DNA of 7,462 nt from Bacteroidota bacterium (GCA_023417815.1 JAEZEI010000081.1:1-7462), one strand, 5' to 3'. Positions 1 through 6,131 are shown, numbered from the stretch's first letter. Notes: generated by a model not told the origin, from the sequence alone. Program-made: numbers and translations.

Positions 1-281
1 TTGTTTATACCCCCCCGCCCCGCCCCCCTCGGGGCGAGCCCACGGCCCCTTGACGCGGCAGGAGTGCCCACACGCTACGCCCGGGGGTAGGTGTTCAGGG
101 CCATCGGCCCGTAACCCCTACCCGCGAGGCTCCCGCCGGCGAGGGTGGAGAGTCCAGAGAGGCAAAGCCTCTTTGGGAGGTACCCCACCAACGAATCGCC
201 TGTATCGCTGTCAATCGGGAAAACCTATTGATAGGCAGAAAAACAAGACAATTTCTGCGTGAAACCTTTTTGCCTGTTTTC
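1..281. other. GC-rich structured region without a convincing gene; candidate structured RNA or DNA element
   Basis: Several strong inverted repeats are visible. CGCCCCG (16-22) pairs with CGGGGCG (30-36) across a 7-base loop. GGGTAGG (85-91) pairs with CCTACCC (117-123) and encloses a second perfect stem, GGGCC (98-102) with GGCCC (106-110), around the triloop ATC. AGAGGC (158-163) pairs with GCCTCT (167-172) around AAA. CCTA/TAGG forms a small stem at 224-235. The GC-rich part gives way to A/T-rich sequence after about 215. Open frames of 60-85 codons cross the area on both strands but have low-complexity composition and no clear ribosome binding site, so I do not call them genes. The nested hairpins suggest an RNA or a protein-binding DNA element. 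No hairpin is followed by a T-run that would make it a plus-strand terminator. Function unknown. Confidence 0.35.
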
Positions 282-320
282 TTGACAAAGCCCCAACAAA
301 AATCCCACACCTTGTAAAAT
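282..320 (+). promoter_or_regulatory. possible promoter of the VbhA-like antitoxin gene
   Basis: A perfect -35-like TTGACA lies at 282-287 and a good -10-like TAAAAT at 315-320. The 27 bases between them are too many for a standard sigma-70 promoter, so these are probably not partners. The -10-like element, 28 bases before the antitoxin start, is the more plausible single piece. The call is tentative. Confidence 0.25.
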
Positions 321-348
321 AGCGTTACCTGAAGCACGGGAGACAACC

Positions 349-573
349 ATGGCTGAGATAGGTTCGCACGAAACGGAACTAACTAAAACGATATCCGGTA
401 CCGAGCGCGACCGGCGTGTAGCGGCCGTCAATTACGCTCGCGCATCAGTCGCTTTGGAGGGGTTCTCGCTCAGTGCAGCAGATGAAGAACATGCTCAACG
501 GTTCATCGACGGGAGCATTGACCTCGAAGAATTTGTGCAACCGCGTAGTGCCTTGGCAAGCCCAAAAGCTTAG
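349..573 (+). CDS. VbhA-like antitoxin (Fic-inhibitor family), orphan
   Basis: A 74-residue acidic, mostly helical protein. Residues 24-63 match what I know of the VbhA antitoxin domain: an alanine-rich helix containing S33-V-A-L-E37-G38, which fits the Fic-inhibitory motif (S/T)xxxE(G/N), followed by a second helix and an acidic 'G-x-I-D-L-E-E-F' end (55-62). In the family, the glutamate enters the Fic active site and blocks ATP from taking its productive pose, so AMP transfer to target proteins stops. The ATG at 349 has a GGGAG ribosome binding site (338-342) six bases upstream. The usual partner, a Fic AMP-transferase directly downstream, is missing: the next gene is a nuclease after a gap of about 135 bases. 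It is therefore an orphan antitoxin, a remnant of a lost module, or a trans-acting inhibitor. The family call is fairly sure; activity is inference. Confidence 0.75.
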   Translation: MAEIGSHETELTKTISGTERDRRVAAVNYARASVALEGFSLSAADEEHAQRFIDGSIDLEEFVQPRSALASPKA

Positions 574-650
574 TCATGACGAAGAAAATATAGGTGGTTG
601 AAGCCAGTGCAGGATAGGCTGTCGCCGGGTTTAGTCACACCACAAGAACA

Positions 651-685
651 TTGTTTGAACCCATTGAGCATTCAAAAGCTAATGT
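651..685 (+). promoter_or_regulatory. possible promoter and operator for the defence operon
   Basis: A 6-bp inverted repeat, TTTGAA (654-659) and TTCAAA (671-676), is separated by 11 bases. It overlaps a weak -35-like TTGAAC (655-660) that is followed, after 19 bases, by a weak -10-like TAATGT (680-685). The gap between the antitoxin gene and the operon is large enough for its own promoter. The inverted repeat could bind a repressor that keeps a toxic nuclease operon low. No regulator gene is visible in the window. Confidence 0.3.
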
Positions 686-709
686 GGCTACGTTTCTATG
701 AGGAAATTA

Positions 710-1948
710 ATGCACACCCCGCTTAGCCCTGACACCGTACTCGCACAGAATGACCCCGGTGACGAGATTGCTCGAAGATTTCGGTATCAATGGACATGGG
801 CTGCAATAATGTGCTGCGCGCTTCTCGATGAAACTCAAGAAATAGTCGAGGTCTTCTGCGAGCATCATGAGGATATTTTGCTTAAGCGATTAGATGGAAC
901 ATTCATCGGGTTGCAGGTAAAAACAAGGGATGGAGAACAAGGACCTTGGAGTACCTCAGACGAGGCAGTCAGGAAATCGTGCGCACGATTTTGTGCGTTA
1001 GAACATCTGTTCCCAGAACAGTTCTCCTCATACCAATTTCTGACTAACCACCAAATTCAACCAAGTAAGAATGGTAAGGATCTGGGGTATGTTCTGAGTG
1101 AGATTCGTAGAGCCAATGGAACGATTGCACTTGCCCGGCCAGTCCAATCGTTCCTGAACGCGGTCGCCAAAGAAGCAAAGTGCGACACAGCAACAGCGCA
1201 TCAAGCCCTCCAAAAAACTGAAGCAAACGACCGTCTGCCAAAACTCACGGATGTTGAAATGCGGCTGATTAGCACGCTTGCCGGTGGAAACTGGCCGCGT
1301 GCTCAAGAGATGCTTCACGCGTCAGTGGTGCGAGCGGCTCAATATTTGGCAAATGAATGCGCGCGGGCCTCTTCACTGGCGCATGCTGATGTGCTTCCAG
1401 CCTATCTGCCTAGCCTGTCTAGCCAGACGGACGAAGTTGCCAGCCGTATTGAGGGGAAGCGATTCGATAAGGGGCGCTTATTGAACGTCCTCGAGTCAGG
1501 GCTAAATGATGTGCTTCCTTTAAGCGGCTCCCCTAGCAATTTAGCTCAACCCGGCGCAGGAAATGAAGACCTCCTTCTAAAGAAACTAGATGCTGGGGGC
1601 TTTTCCGCAGTTTCAAGAAACTCGGCCGTAGATCTCAGAGATGCGGCAGACTATCTAGGTGTGATGTGGACACAAAAGCTCGGAAACGAAAGAGGTTTGC
1701 AACGGTATAGCCATATACGCTCACTAGTTCTGAACGACGCAGCGCGCGCTTTCGAAACAGCAAAACTTGAAACGCAACCCATGGGACTACATATGCTCGA
1801 AAAGCTTAGATCTCGTTTTGAGCTACGCAGAGCACAAAAAGCTAAGCTATATGAATGTTCTGACGAACACCTAGAGGGCGTCGCCTATTCCTTAACCTCA
1901 GAATGCAAGATTCAGTGGAGCATAGATCGGCCGTGGGAGGATGAATGA
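710..1948 (+). CDS. DUF4297/Cap4-type dsDNA endonuclease with ABC-3C C-terminal region (LmuA/DdmA-like effector)
   Basis: Likely the effector nuclease of an ABC three-component (Lamassu-like) defence system. Numbered from the ATG at 710 (412 residues), the N-terminal domain has the DUF4297/Cap4 layout: D15-x-G-D with R-x-R-Y-Q (D15 to Q27), the acidic E51-H-H-E-D55, and Q69-V-K71-T-R73. Together these form a PD-(D/E)xK-type active site. A long helical middle follows. The C-terminal segment ends in 'HLEGVAYSLTSECKIQWS', resembling the conserved tail of ABC-3C effector adaptors that dock the effector on the ATPase complex. An in-frame ATG at 698 would add four residues but lacks a ribosome binding site. 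The ATG at 710 has GAGGA (700-704) five bases upstream, so I prefer it. Its stop overlaps the next start as ATGA. By family knowledge it degrades DNA once released by the ATPase; the trigger here is unknown. Confidence 0.8.
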   Translation: MHTPLSPDTVLAQNDPGDEIARRFRYQWTWAAIMCCALLDETQEIVEVFCEHHEDILLKRLDGTFIGLQVKTRDGEQGPWSTSDEAVRKSCARFCALEHLFPEQFSSYQFLTNHQIQPSKNGKDLGYVLSEIRRANGTIALARPVQSFLNAVAKEAKCDTATAHQALQKTEANDRLPKLTDVEMRLISTLAGGNWPRAQEMLHASVVRAAQYLANECARASSLAHADVLPAYLPSLSSQTDEVASRIEGKRFDKGRLLNVLESGLNDVLPLSGSPSNLAQPGAGNEDLLLKKLDAGGFSAVSRNSAVDLRDAADYLGVMWTQKLGNERGLQRYSHIRSLVLNDAARAFETAKLETQPMGLHMLEKLRSRFELRRAQKAKLYECSDEHLEGVAYSLTSECKIQWSIDRPWEDE

Positions 1949-2493
1949 ACCTAGTTCAGACCATCGTTGACTTGGATCAAGCAACGGATTTGCACCTCGC
2001 CCGCATTCTCATTTTATTGCACGCGTTTTATGACGCTCCGGGTGGAGGCCCCATCGAAGGCATAACAAAACTAGCAAAGCTCGACTTCCTATTACGTTAT
2101 CCCGTTATGCTTCAAAAAGCGCTAGAGGCACGGGGTCGATCTACACAGGACGTGAAACTCGAGGATCACGAAAAATCGAGTGTCGAATCAGCAATGGTCA
2201 GGTATCGCTTTGGCCCTTGGGATCATCGTTACAGAGAGTTCTTGAATATCTTGACCGCAAAGAACTTAGCGTTTGTCACCTTAGAAGGTCGGAAAGTGGT
2301 CATTGCACTGACCAGCGAAGGGCAAAACGTTGCCAAGACTCTCAGTGCCGACCCACTATTTGAAGCACACGCACGAAGGGCAGCTGCGTTGAAACGGCAT
2401 TTGGATTTGGGCGCGACAAACTTGATGAAATTTGTATATAAGACCTTTCCCGAAATCCTATCGCTTAGATCAAATTCGACAATTCCAACATGA
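1945..2493 (+). CDS. ABC three-component system middle component (LmuC/DdmB-like)
   Basis: A 182-residue soluble protein encoded between the effector and the ABC ATPase, the usual position of the ABC-3C middle component. The hallmarks I see are an N-terminal helix followed by 'GITKLAKLDFLLRYP' (39-53), as in winged-helix-like segments of these proteins, and 'VRYRFGPWDHRY' (85-96), a highly typical R-Y-x-x-G-P-W-D signature. A short beta region and a terminal helix follow. It has no catalytic motif. In characterised Lamassu complexes this subunit bridges the SMC-like dimer and the nuclease and helps keep the nuclease inactive. The start overlaps the upstream stop as ATGA (1945-1948), with GGAGG at 1936-1940, four bases before. 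Its own stop overlaps the next ATG in the same way. This implies translational coupling and fixed stoichiometry. I do not assign a numbered subfamily. Confidence 0.75.
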   Translation: MNLVQTIVDLDQATDLHLARILILLHAFYDAPGGGPIEGITKLAKLDFLLRYPVMLQKALEARGRSTQDVKLEDHEKSSVESAMVRYRFGPWDHRYREFLNILTAKNLAFVTLEGRKVVIALTSEGQNVAKTLSADPLFEAHARRAAALKRHLDLGATNLMKFVYKTFPEILSLRSNSTIPT

Positions 2494-4424
2494 AGATTCA
2501 ACTTATCAGCCTCACGGTCAGAACCAGAAAAAGCATTGAGAGAATTGACTTTTCCAAGGGAGTTACTTTCCTACACGGGCCAATAGGGAAAGGAAAATCC
2601 ACTGTCGCCCGGCTCATAGATTACTGCCTTGGTGGAGACTTGGAGCGCACCCCAGCGATACAAAAAGAATTTCTAGCTGCCGAGTTATCTGCGATGCTTG
2701 GAGATTTTGAATGCCTACTCGAACGCACCTCTGAGGATACCCAATCGGTCAGAGTCACATGGTCCCACAATAGCGAAAATGTTCAATCAGTGGTTGCACC
2801 TCTAGATGCCGGGGAGCAGTCCATTGTCGGCGAAGAGATTTTCAACTTAAGCGATCTAATATTTTCCTTGTGTGACATAACTCCGATCAAAGTGCGAAAA
2901 AGAAATAGAGATCCCGACTCACCTTTAATTCGCCTTAGCATTCGTGATATATGGAGATACTGCTATCTTGACCAGACCCACCTGGACTCATCATTCTTTC
3001 GATTAGAGGATCCATTTCGTGGCAGGAAGAGTCAGGACGCAATGCGGTTCTTTACTGGCCTTCATTCTGAACGATTGAATCAACTTGAAGGAGAGTTGTT
3101 TCAAGCAATTGACGATCAGCGCGCCAAACGAGCAGCAGTGCAACAAATCCGTGCGTTCATGGCGCAATTTGGATGGAGTACAGATCTGGACATCGGAGCC
3201 GAGCTAGCTACAGCACGTACCGCTCTTGAGGAAGCCAAGCAAGCCCTGACCACGCTTGACGAAACTCGACACGCTGAAACCCATCCAACAGATACCCTCA
3301 AGGAAAAGCTGAGGGGCTTAGGGTCAAGCATTGACGATCTCAGGACGGCCATCACCGATTCCGAAGAATCTATCGCCGAACAGCATGCTTTACGAGCGGA
3401 ACTCATAACGGCAAAAACCAAGGCAAGCCGAGCTGCACACGCAGGCAAAATTTTAGAAGGGGTTGCATATCATCGCTGCCCTGAGTGCGGCTCAGACATA
3501 ACTGATCGCCCTGACTCTCACGACCACTGCCGTTTATGTGGCACTCATACATTTCAGGAAGAATTATCCTCATTAGAGTTAGAGGCACTTTATAGAGACC
3601 TCAACGATCGCATTGACCAGATTGCCGACTCGATTGAACGAAGAAACCGAGAGGTTGATCGGATGAAACGACAGCTTAAAATTCTTGAAAGAGAAAAAAA
3701 CGAGCTCGATGATCGACTTCAACTTGAATTAGCTAGGTATGACTCGGCACTTATAGAATCCATGCGTGCTAGCGAACGTGACATTGCAACCCTGTCCGAG
3801 CGGATGCGCTCATTAGAACGCCTACAAAAAATGCCAGAGGCCATTGACTCCCTTGAGGAGGTAGCCGGATCACTGCAAGGTAAGATTGATTTACTTCGAT
3901 CCACATGCAATGCAGAAAGAGATCGACTGAAGGCAGCCGACGATAATGTGGGGGCAATTGCTAGCGAGTTTAAACGCATACTCTCCGATGTTTCTTTTCC
4001 CGGCATATCAGAGGTTGATGATATTGAAATAAGCCCCAGAAATTGGAATCCGGTTGTTATTCATGACGATCAACAGTGGGGGTTTTGGGATACCGGCAGC
4101 GGAGGCAAAAAAACCCTCTTTAACGTCTGCTACGCACTGGCCATTCATTCAGTAGCACTGAGCAATGACTTACCTGTACCAAACATACTTATCATCGACA
4201 GCCCAACAAAAAATATAAGTGACGATGAAAACCCGGAGTTGATAACTTCTCTCTACGACGAAATTTATAAACTTGCACGGGGCATAGATGGAAAAAACGT
4301 TCAATTCATTCTTATAGATTCTGATCTAGTTACTCCAACCACGCCTCTAAGTGAATTTAAGGAGATGCGAATGGCCGGGGAACCCGATGCGCCGGCCTTA
4401 ATATCGTACTATGTTGGACCATAA
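2490..4424 (+). CDS. SMC/Rad50-like ABC ATPase with central zinc ribbon (LmuB/DdmC-like, ABC-3C ATPase)
   Basis: A 644-residue protein with split ABC halves. Walker A is G30-P-I-G-K-G-K36-S-T38 and a likely Q-loop glutamine is Q162. Charged, helical coiled-coil stretches run from about 195-325 and 360-500. Between them, near the middle, sits C330-P-E-C333 ... C347-R-L-C350, a four-cysteine zinc ribbon at the presumed apex. The C-terminal half has an ABC signature-like T535-G-S-G-G-K-K-T-L543 and Walker B I566-L-I-I-D570-S-P-T. The residue after D570 is serine, not the usual catalytic glutamate, and the H-loop position near 610-612 reads I-D-S-D. Such changes also occur, as I recall, in DUF3732-type ABC proteins. 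Role by family: ATP-driven DNA sensing that triggers the nuclease. The start has no ribosome binding site and relies on the ATGA overlap, so translation is probably by re-initiation. Confidence 0.85.
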   Translation: MKIQLISLTVRTRKSIERIDFSKGVTFLHGPIGKGKSTVARLIDYCLGGDLERTPAIQKEFLAAELSAMLGDFECLLERTSEDTQSVRVTWSHNSENVQSVVAPLDAGEQSIVGEEIFNLSDLIFSLCDITPIKVRKRNRDPDSPLIRLSIRDIWRYCYLDQTHLDSSFFRLEDPFRGRKSQDAMRFFTGLHSERLNQLEGELFQAIDDQRAKRAAVQQIRAFMAQFGWSTDLDIGAELATARTALEEAKQALTTLDETRHAETHPTDTLKEKLRGLGSSIDDLRTAITDSEESIAEQHALRAELITAKTKASRAAHAGKILEGVAYHRCPECGSDITDRPDSHDHCRLCGTHTFQEELSSLELEALYRDLNDRIDQIADSIERRNREVDRMKRQLKILEREKNELDDRLQLELARYDSALIESMRASERDIATLSERMRSLERLQKMPEAIDSLEEVAGSLQGKIDLLRSTCNAERDRLKAADDNVGAIASEFKRILSDVSFPGISEVDDIEISPRNWNPVVIHDDQQWGFWDTGSGGKKTLFNVCYALAIHSVALSNDLPVPNILIIDSPTKNISDDENPELITSLYDEIYKLARGIDGKNVQFILIDSDLVTPTTPLSEFKEMRMAGEPDAPALISYYVGP

Positions 4425-4451
4425 ATAATTCGATTTTAGAAACGCAAGGAA

Positions 4452-4456
4452 GGAGG
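4452..4456 (+). promoter_or_regulatory. strong ribosome binding site deciding a GTG start
   Basis: GGAGG, inside the longer purine run 4446-4456, stands six bases before GTG at 4463. A nearby ATG at 4461 is in another frame and stops after five codons, so GTG is the only sensible start. The strong site suggests independent translation of the fourth gene, unlike the coupled genes before it. Confidence 0.7.
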
Positions 4457-4462
4457 CTGAAT

Positions 4463-5326
4463 GTGGATAAAAACATAACCGACCTCATCAGCAAGGATGA
4501 GTTCGAACTTGAATTATATGAAGCAGCGGTTCACAACCTAGCTGACTTAAACAATAAGCTTCGATTCAATAATTTCGCATATGCGATGAGAGAACTCAGC
4601 CGCCACGTTCTGCATCGGCTCGCTCCTAGCGATAGAGTACTGAAATGCAGTTGGTACAAGAATCTTACGCAAGATGCGGATGGAATAACCAGGATGCAGC
4701 GGGCGATCTATGCAACTCAAGGCGGCCTCTCTGATAAATTCGTTCGAGATACCCTTAACATTGATCCGTCTGACGCACACAAAACACTTAGAGACGCCAT
4801 AAACCGATTGAGCCAATATACTCACGTAGAAAAAGAAGTCTTCGACCTTTCTGCGGACACGGTCGATAAACTTGCTAGTGAAATAACCCATGCTTTTTCC
4901 GGTTTCGCCGCAGTCATCCGAGATTGTCGTTCGTTGATAATTGAAGGTTTAGAAGAGGCGATTCACGAAAACACAGTCAATGAAGTCCTAAGTGATTCTT
5001 TGCTTGCTGTTGACGAGATCGCAACACACTTTTCTCTGGAAGAAGTTTATGTTGACTCCGCTGAGGTTACAGACATCACCCACGACACAATTCATTTGCT
5101 CGCACGTGGAAATCTAGGCGTCATTCTGCAATGGGGTTCCAATAGCGACATCAGACGCGGCGAAGGCGCTGAGCTTGATGAATCGTTTCCTTTTACCTGT
5201 GAACTTACCTGTACTGTCAGTGATGACTTATTGCCAGAAGACCTTGAAGTATTGGAAGATTCCTTAATGGTGGACACAAGAGAATGGTACGGAGCCGACG
5301 ATCGCGATGCCGAATACGGCGGCTAG
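4463..5326 (+). CDS. Uncharacterised fourth operon protein; candidate HEPN-like or pPIWI-associating-nuclease-like accessory
   Basis: A 287-residue acidic, soluble protein that I do not firmly recognise. Residues 1-170 look all-helical and contain 'LRFNNFAYAMRELSRHVLHRLAP' (33-55). Within this, R43-E-L-S-R-H48 fits the R-x4-H pattern of HEPN ribonucleases. Further conserved-looking blocks are C62-S-W-Y (62-65), T-Q-G-G-L-S-D (85-91) and L-S-Q-Y-T-H (116-121). Residues 190-287 look beta-rich, with 'LQWGSNSDIRRGEG' (222-235) and S-F-P-F (241-244). From memory this two-part layout resembles proteins labelled 'predicted pPIWI-associating nuclease', but I cannot confirm that. It lies 38 bases after the ABC ATPase on the same strand and is the last gene before the attachment site. 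It could be a second effector, a regulator of the three-component complex, or an unrelated defence gene. Confidence 0.6.
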   Translation: MDKNITDLISKDEFELELYEAAVHNLADLNNKLRFNNFAYAMRELSRHVLHRLAPSDRVLKCSWYKNLTQDADGITRMQRAIYATQGGLSDKFVRDTLNIDPSDAHKTLRDAINRLSQYTHVEKEVFDLSADTVDKLASEITHAFSGFAAVIRDCRSLIIEGLEEAIHENTVNEVLSDSLLAVDEIATHFSLEEVYVDSAEVTDITHDTIHLLARGNLGVILQWGSNSDIRRGEGAELDESFPFTCELTCTVSDDLLPEDLEVLEDSLMVDTREWYGADDRDAEYGG

Positions 5327-5366
5327 CTGATCTTCGGCTATCTGGGTCATGCTTCACTCTCGAAAA

Positions 5367-5401
5367 ACTGTACCGAAATTTAGGTACAGTATAGGTACAG
5401 T
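5367..5401. repeat. inverted repeat plus direct repeat of GGTACAGT
   Basis: ACTGTACC (5367-5374) pairs perfectly with GGTACAGT (5383-5390) across 8 bases, and GGTACAGT occurs again at 5394-5401. Three copies of one 8-mer within 35 bases, close to the attachment site, look like integrase or excisionase arm sites. Read on the minus strand, the stem is followed by TTTTT, so a weak minus-strand terminator is the alternative. There is no T-run on the plus strand. Confidence 0.5.
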
Positions 5402-5402
5402 G

Positions 5403-5456
5403 ACCAGTTTTCACCAACTCAGTTAAAATACGCTAACCTACTTATTTGAAACTGGT
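5403..5456. repeat. 8-bp inverted repeat flanking an AT-rich spacer
   Basis: ACCAGTTT (5403-5410) and AAACTGGT (5449-5456) are perfect inverted copies 38 bases apart. The sequence between and just after them is AT-rich and contains related ACCTA-TT motifs (around 5437 and 5460). Placed next to the GGTACAGT cluster and about 65-120 bases before the tRNA fragment, it fits a recombinase-binding region. It is not followed by a T-run and is a poor terminator. Confidence 0.4.
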
Positions 5457-5521
5457 TTTACCTATTTCAACCTGCGCTAAAATTCGCCCCATTTCCCTGT
5501 AGAAACACCGTAAATCACCGG

Positions 5522-5570
5522 CTCAAAATCCCCACCGCAACGCGTGCCGGTTCGATTCCGGCGCTGGCCA
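5522..5570 (+). other. tRNA-Leu(CAA) 3' fragment: probable island attachment site
   Basis: The sequence reads as the 3' half of a class II tRNA: anticodon loop CTCAAAA (5522-5528, anticodon CAA at 5524-5526), 3' anticodon stem TCCCC (5529-5533), and a variable arm with stem CGC (5536-5538)/GCG (5542-5544). It continues with a perfect T-arm, GCCGG (5546-5550)-TTCGATT-CCGGC (5558-5562), and a 3' acceptor strand GCTGGCC (5563-5569). Upstream bases 5517-5521 cannot pair with the anticodon stem, and no D-arm or 5' acceptor is present, so this is not a working tRNA. No complete CCA end follows. Such 3' duplicates are left when a tyrosine integrase inserts an element into a tRNA gene. The intact tRNA should stand at the other end, outside the window. 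Confidence 0.7.
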
Positions 5571-6100
5571 GAAACTCTACAATTCTTAGTTAAATCTCCT
5601 ATAACAACTCCTAAATCGTCGCCAGTTAACTACTGTGTAGTTCCTCCTAAATATACGCGCCGAACCTGCTTCGATCACGCTCAGATTTAGCGATTGCGGG
5701 TACCATTCCCGTTGGGAAAGCTCTAGTTTCAGCCTCGCGAGCGAAAGAACATCCAGACGCGCTGGCGCAAGAAATCAATCGAAGACACTCTACACCCTAC
5801 TGATGTATCTAAAGCCGCTCCTGGCTGCAGGTACCGGAGCCGCGCTCGAGATCGACAACACGCCTCGAGTGAACACATCGCCAGTCTGCGATACCGCGCC
5901 AGGCTCTGCACTTACCGCCCCCCTGGCCTGCTGGCCCGGTTGTCCGGCTGAATTTATTAGGTAATTCGCCAAACCCACAGATAAGTGGAATCGGACAACA
6001 AGTCGATCTCTCCCTAGGACGTTTGTAAAAAGGGCCGGACATATCAGCGTAGGACATAACCGTGTCCCAGGCAGCCCGCCATCTAGCGGATACAAAAATT
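5571..6100. other. gene-poor junction stretch, probably decayed sequence
   Basis: I see no intact gene here on either strand. The plus frame around 5727-5950 is open and basic (starting F-Q-P-R-E-R-K-N) but lacks a start with a ribosome binding site. Minus-strand frames of 60-117 codons are arginine- and cysteine-rich and look like chance readings. A small hairpin, AACTAC (5628-5633) with GTAGTT (5637-5642), is present. The most likely reading is eroded sequence between the island end and the next chromosomal gene. Confidence 0.4.
5940..6067. repeat. cluster of GGACA/TGTCC repeats, possible insertion-sequence end remnant
   Basis: TTGTCCG (5940-5946) is a perfect inverted copy of CGGACAA (5992-5998). 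Further GGAC copies follow at 6016-6021 (AGGACG), 6036-6042 (CGGACAT) and 6051-6057 (AGGACAT). GGACA (6052-6056) pairs with TGTCC (6063-6067) over 6 bases. Repeated short motifs of this kind occur in the ends of some insertion sequences, for example the IS21 family, where they bind transposase. No transposase is visible, so this would be a remnant. Alternatively they are regulator binding sites. Confidence 0.3.
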
Positions 6101-6102
6101 CT

Positions 6103-6131
6103 TTGAAAAATATCCGGGTAAACGCTTAAAA
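6103..6131 (+). promoter_or_regulatory. possible promoter upstream of the MmgE/PrpD gene
   Basis: TTGAAA (6103-6108) and TTAAAA (6126-6131) are 17 bases apart, a normal sigma-70 spacing, though the -10 match is only moderate. A second candidate -35, a perfect TTGACA, lies at 6173-6178 but lacks a good -10 at the right distance. Confidence 0.3.

Larger units (their letters stand above)
1..5570. mobile_element. probable right part of a tRNA-Leu-integrated genomic island (left end outside the window)
   Basis: Evidence is the tRNA fragment at 5522-5570, the repeats before it, the defence-type gene content (orphan antitoxin, Lamassu-like operon, unknown fourth gene), and coding DNA visibly more A+T-rich than the MmgE/PrpD gene to the right. 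No integrase, relaxase or replication gene lies in the window, so the kind of element (integrative conjugative element, satellite or degenerate island) cannot be told. Confidence 0.5.

Noticed and set aside
50..262. 70-codon plus-strand frame in the GC-rich region
   Set aside because: Arginine/proline-rich reading of hairpin DNA with no clear ribosome binding site. The nested stems explain the sequence better than a protein does. It would be reopened if homologues show protein-level conservation.
5367..5390. Intrinsic terminator for the operon
   Set aside because: The 8-bp stem is AT-containing and has no T-run on the plus strand; the T-run occurs only for minus-strand transcription, where no gene precedes it.
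5522..5570. A complete, working tRNA-Leu gene
   Set aside because: No 5' acceptor strand or D-arm is found upstream and the 5' anticodon stem does not pair, so only a 3' fragment is present.
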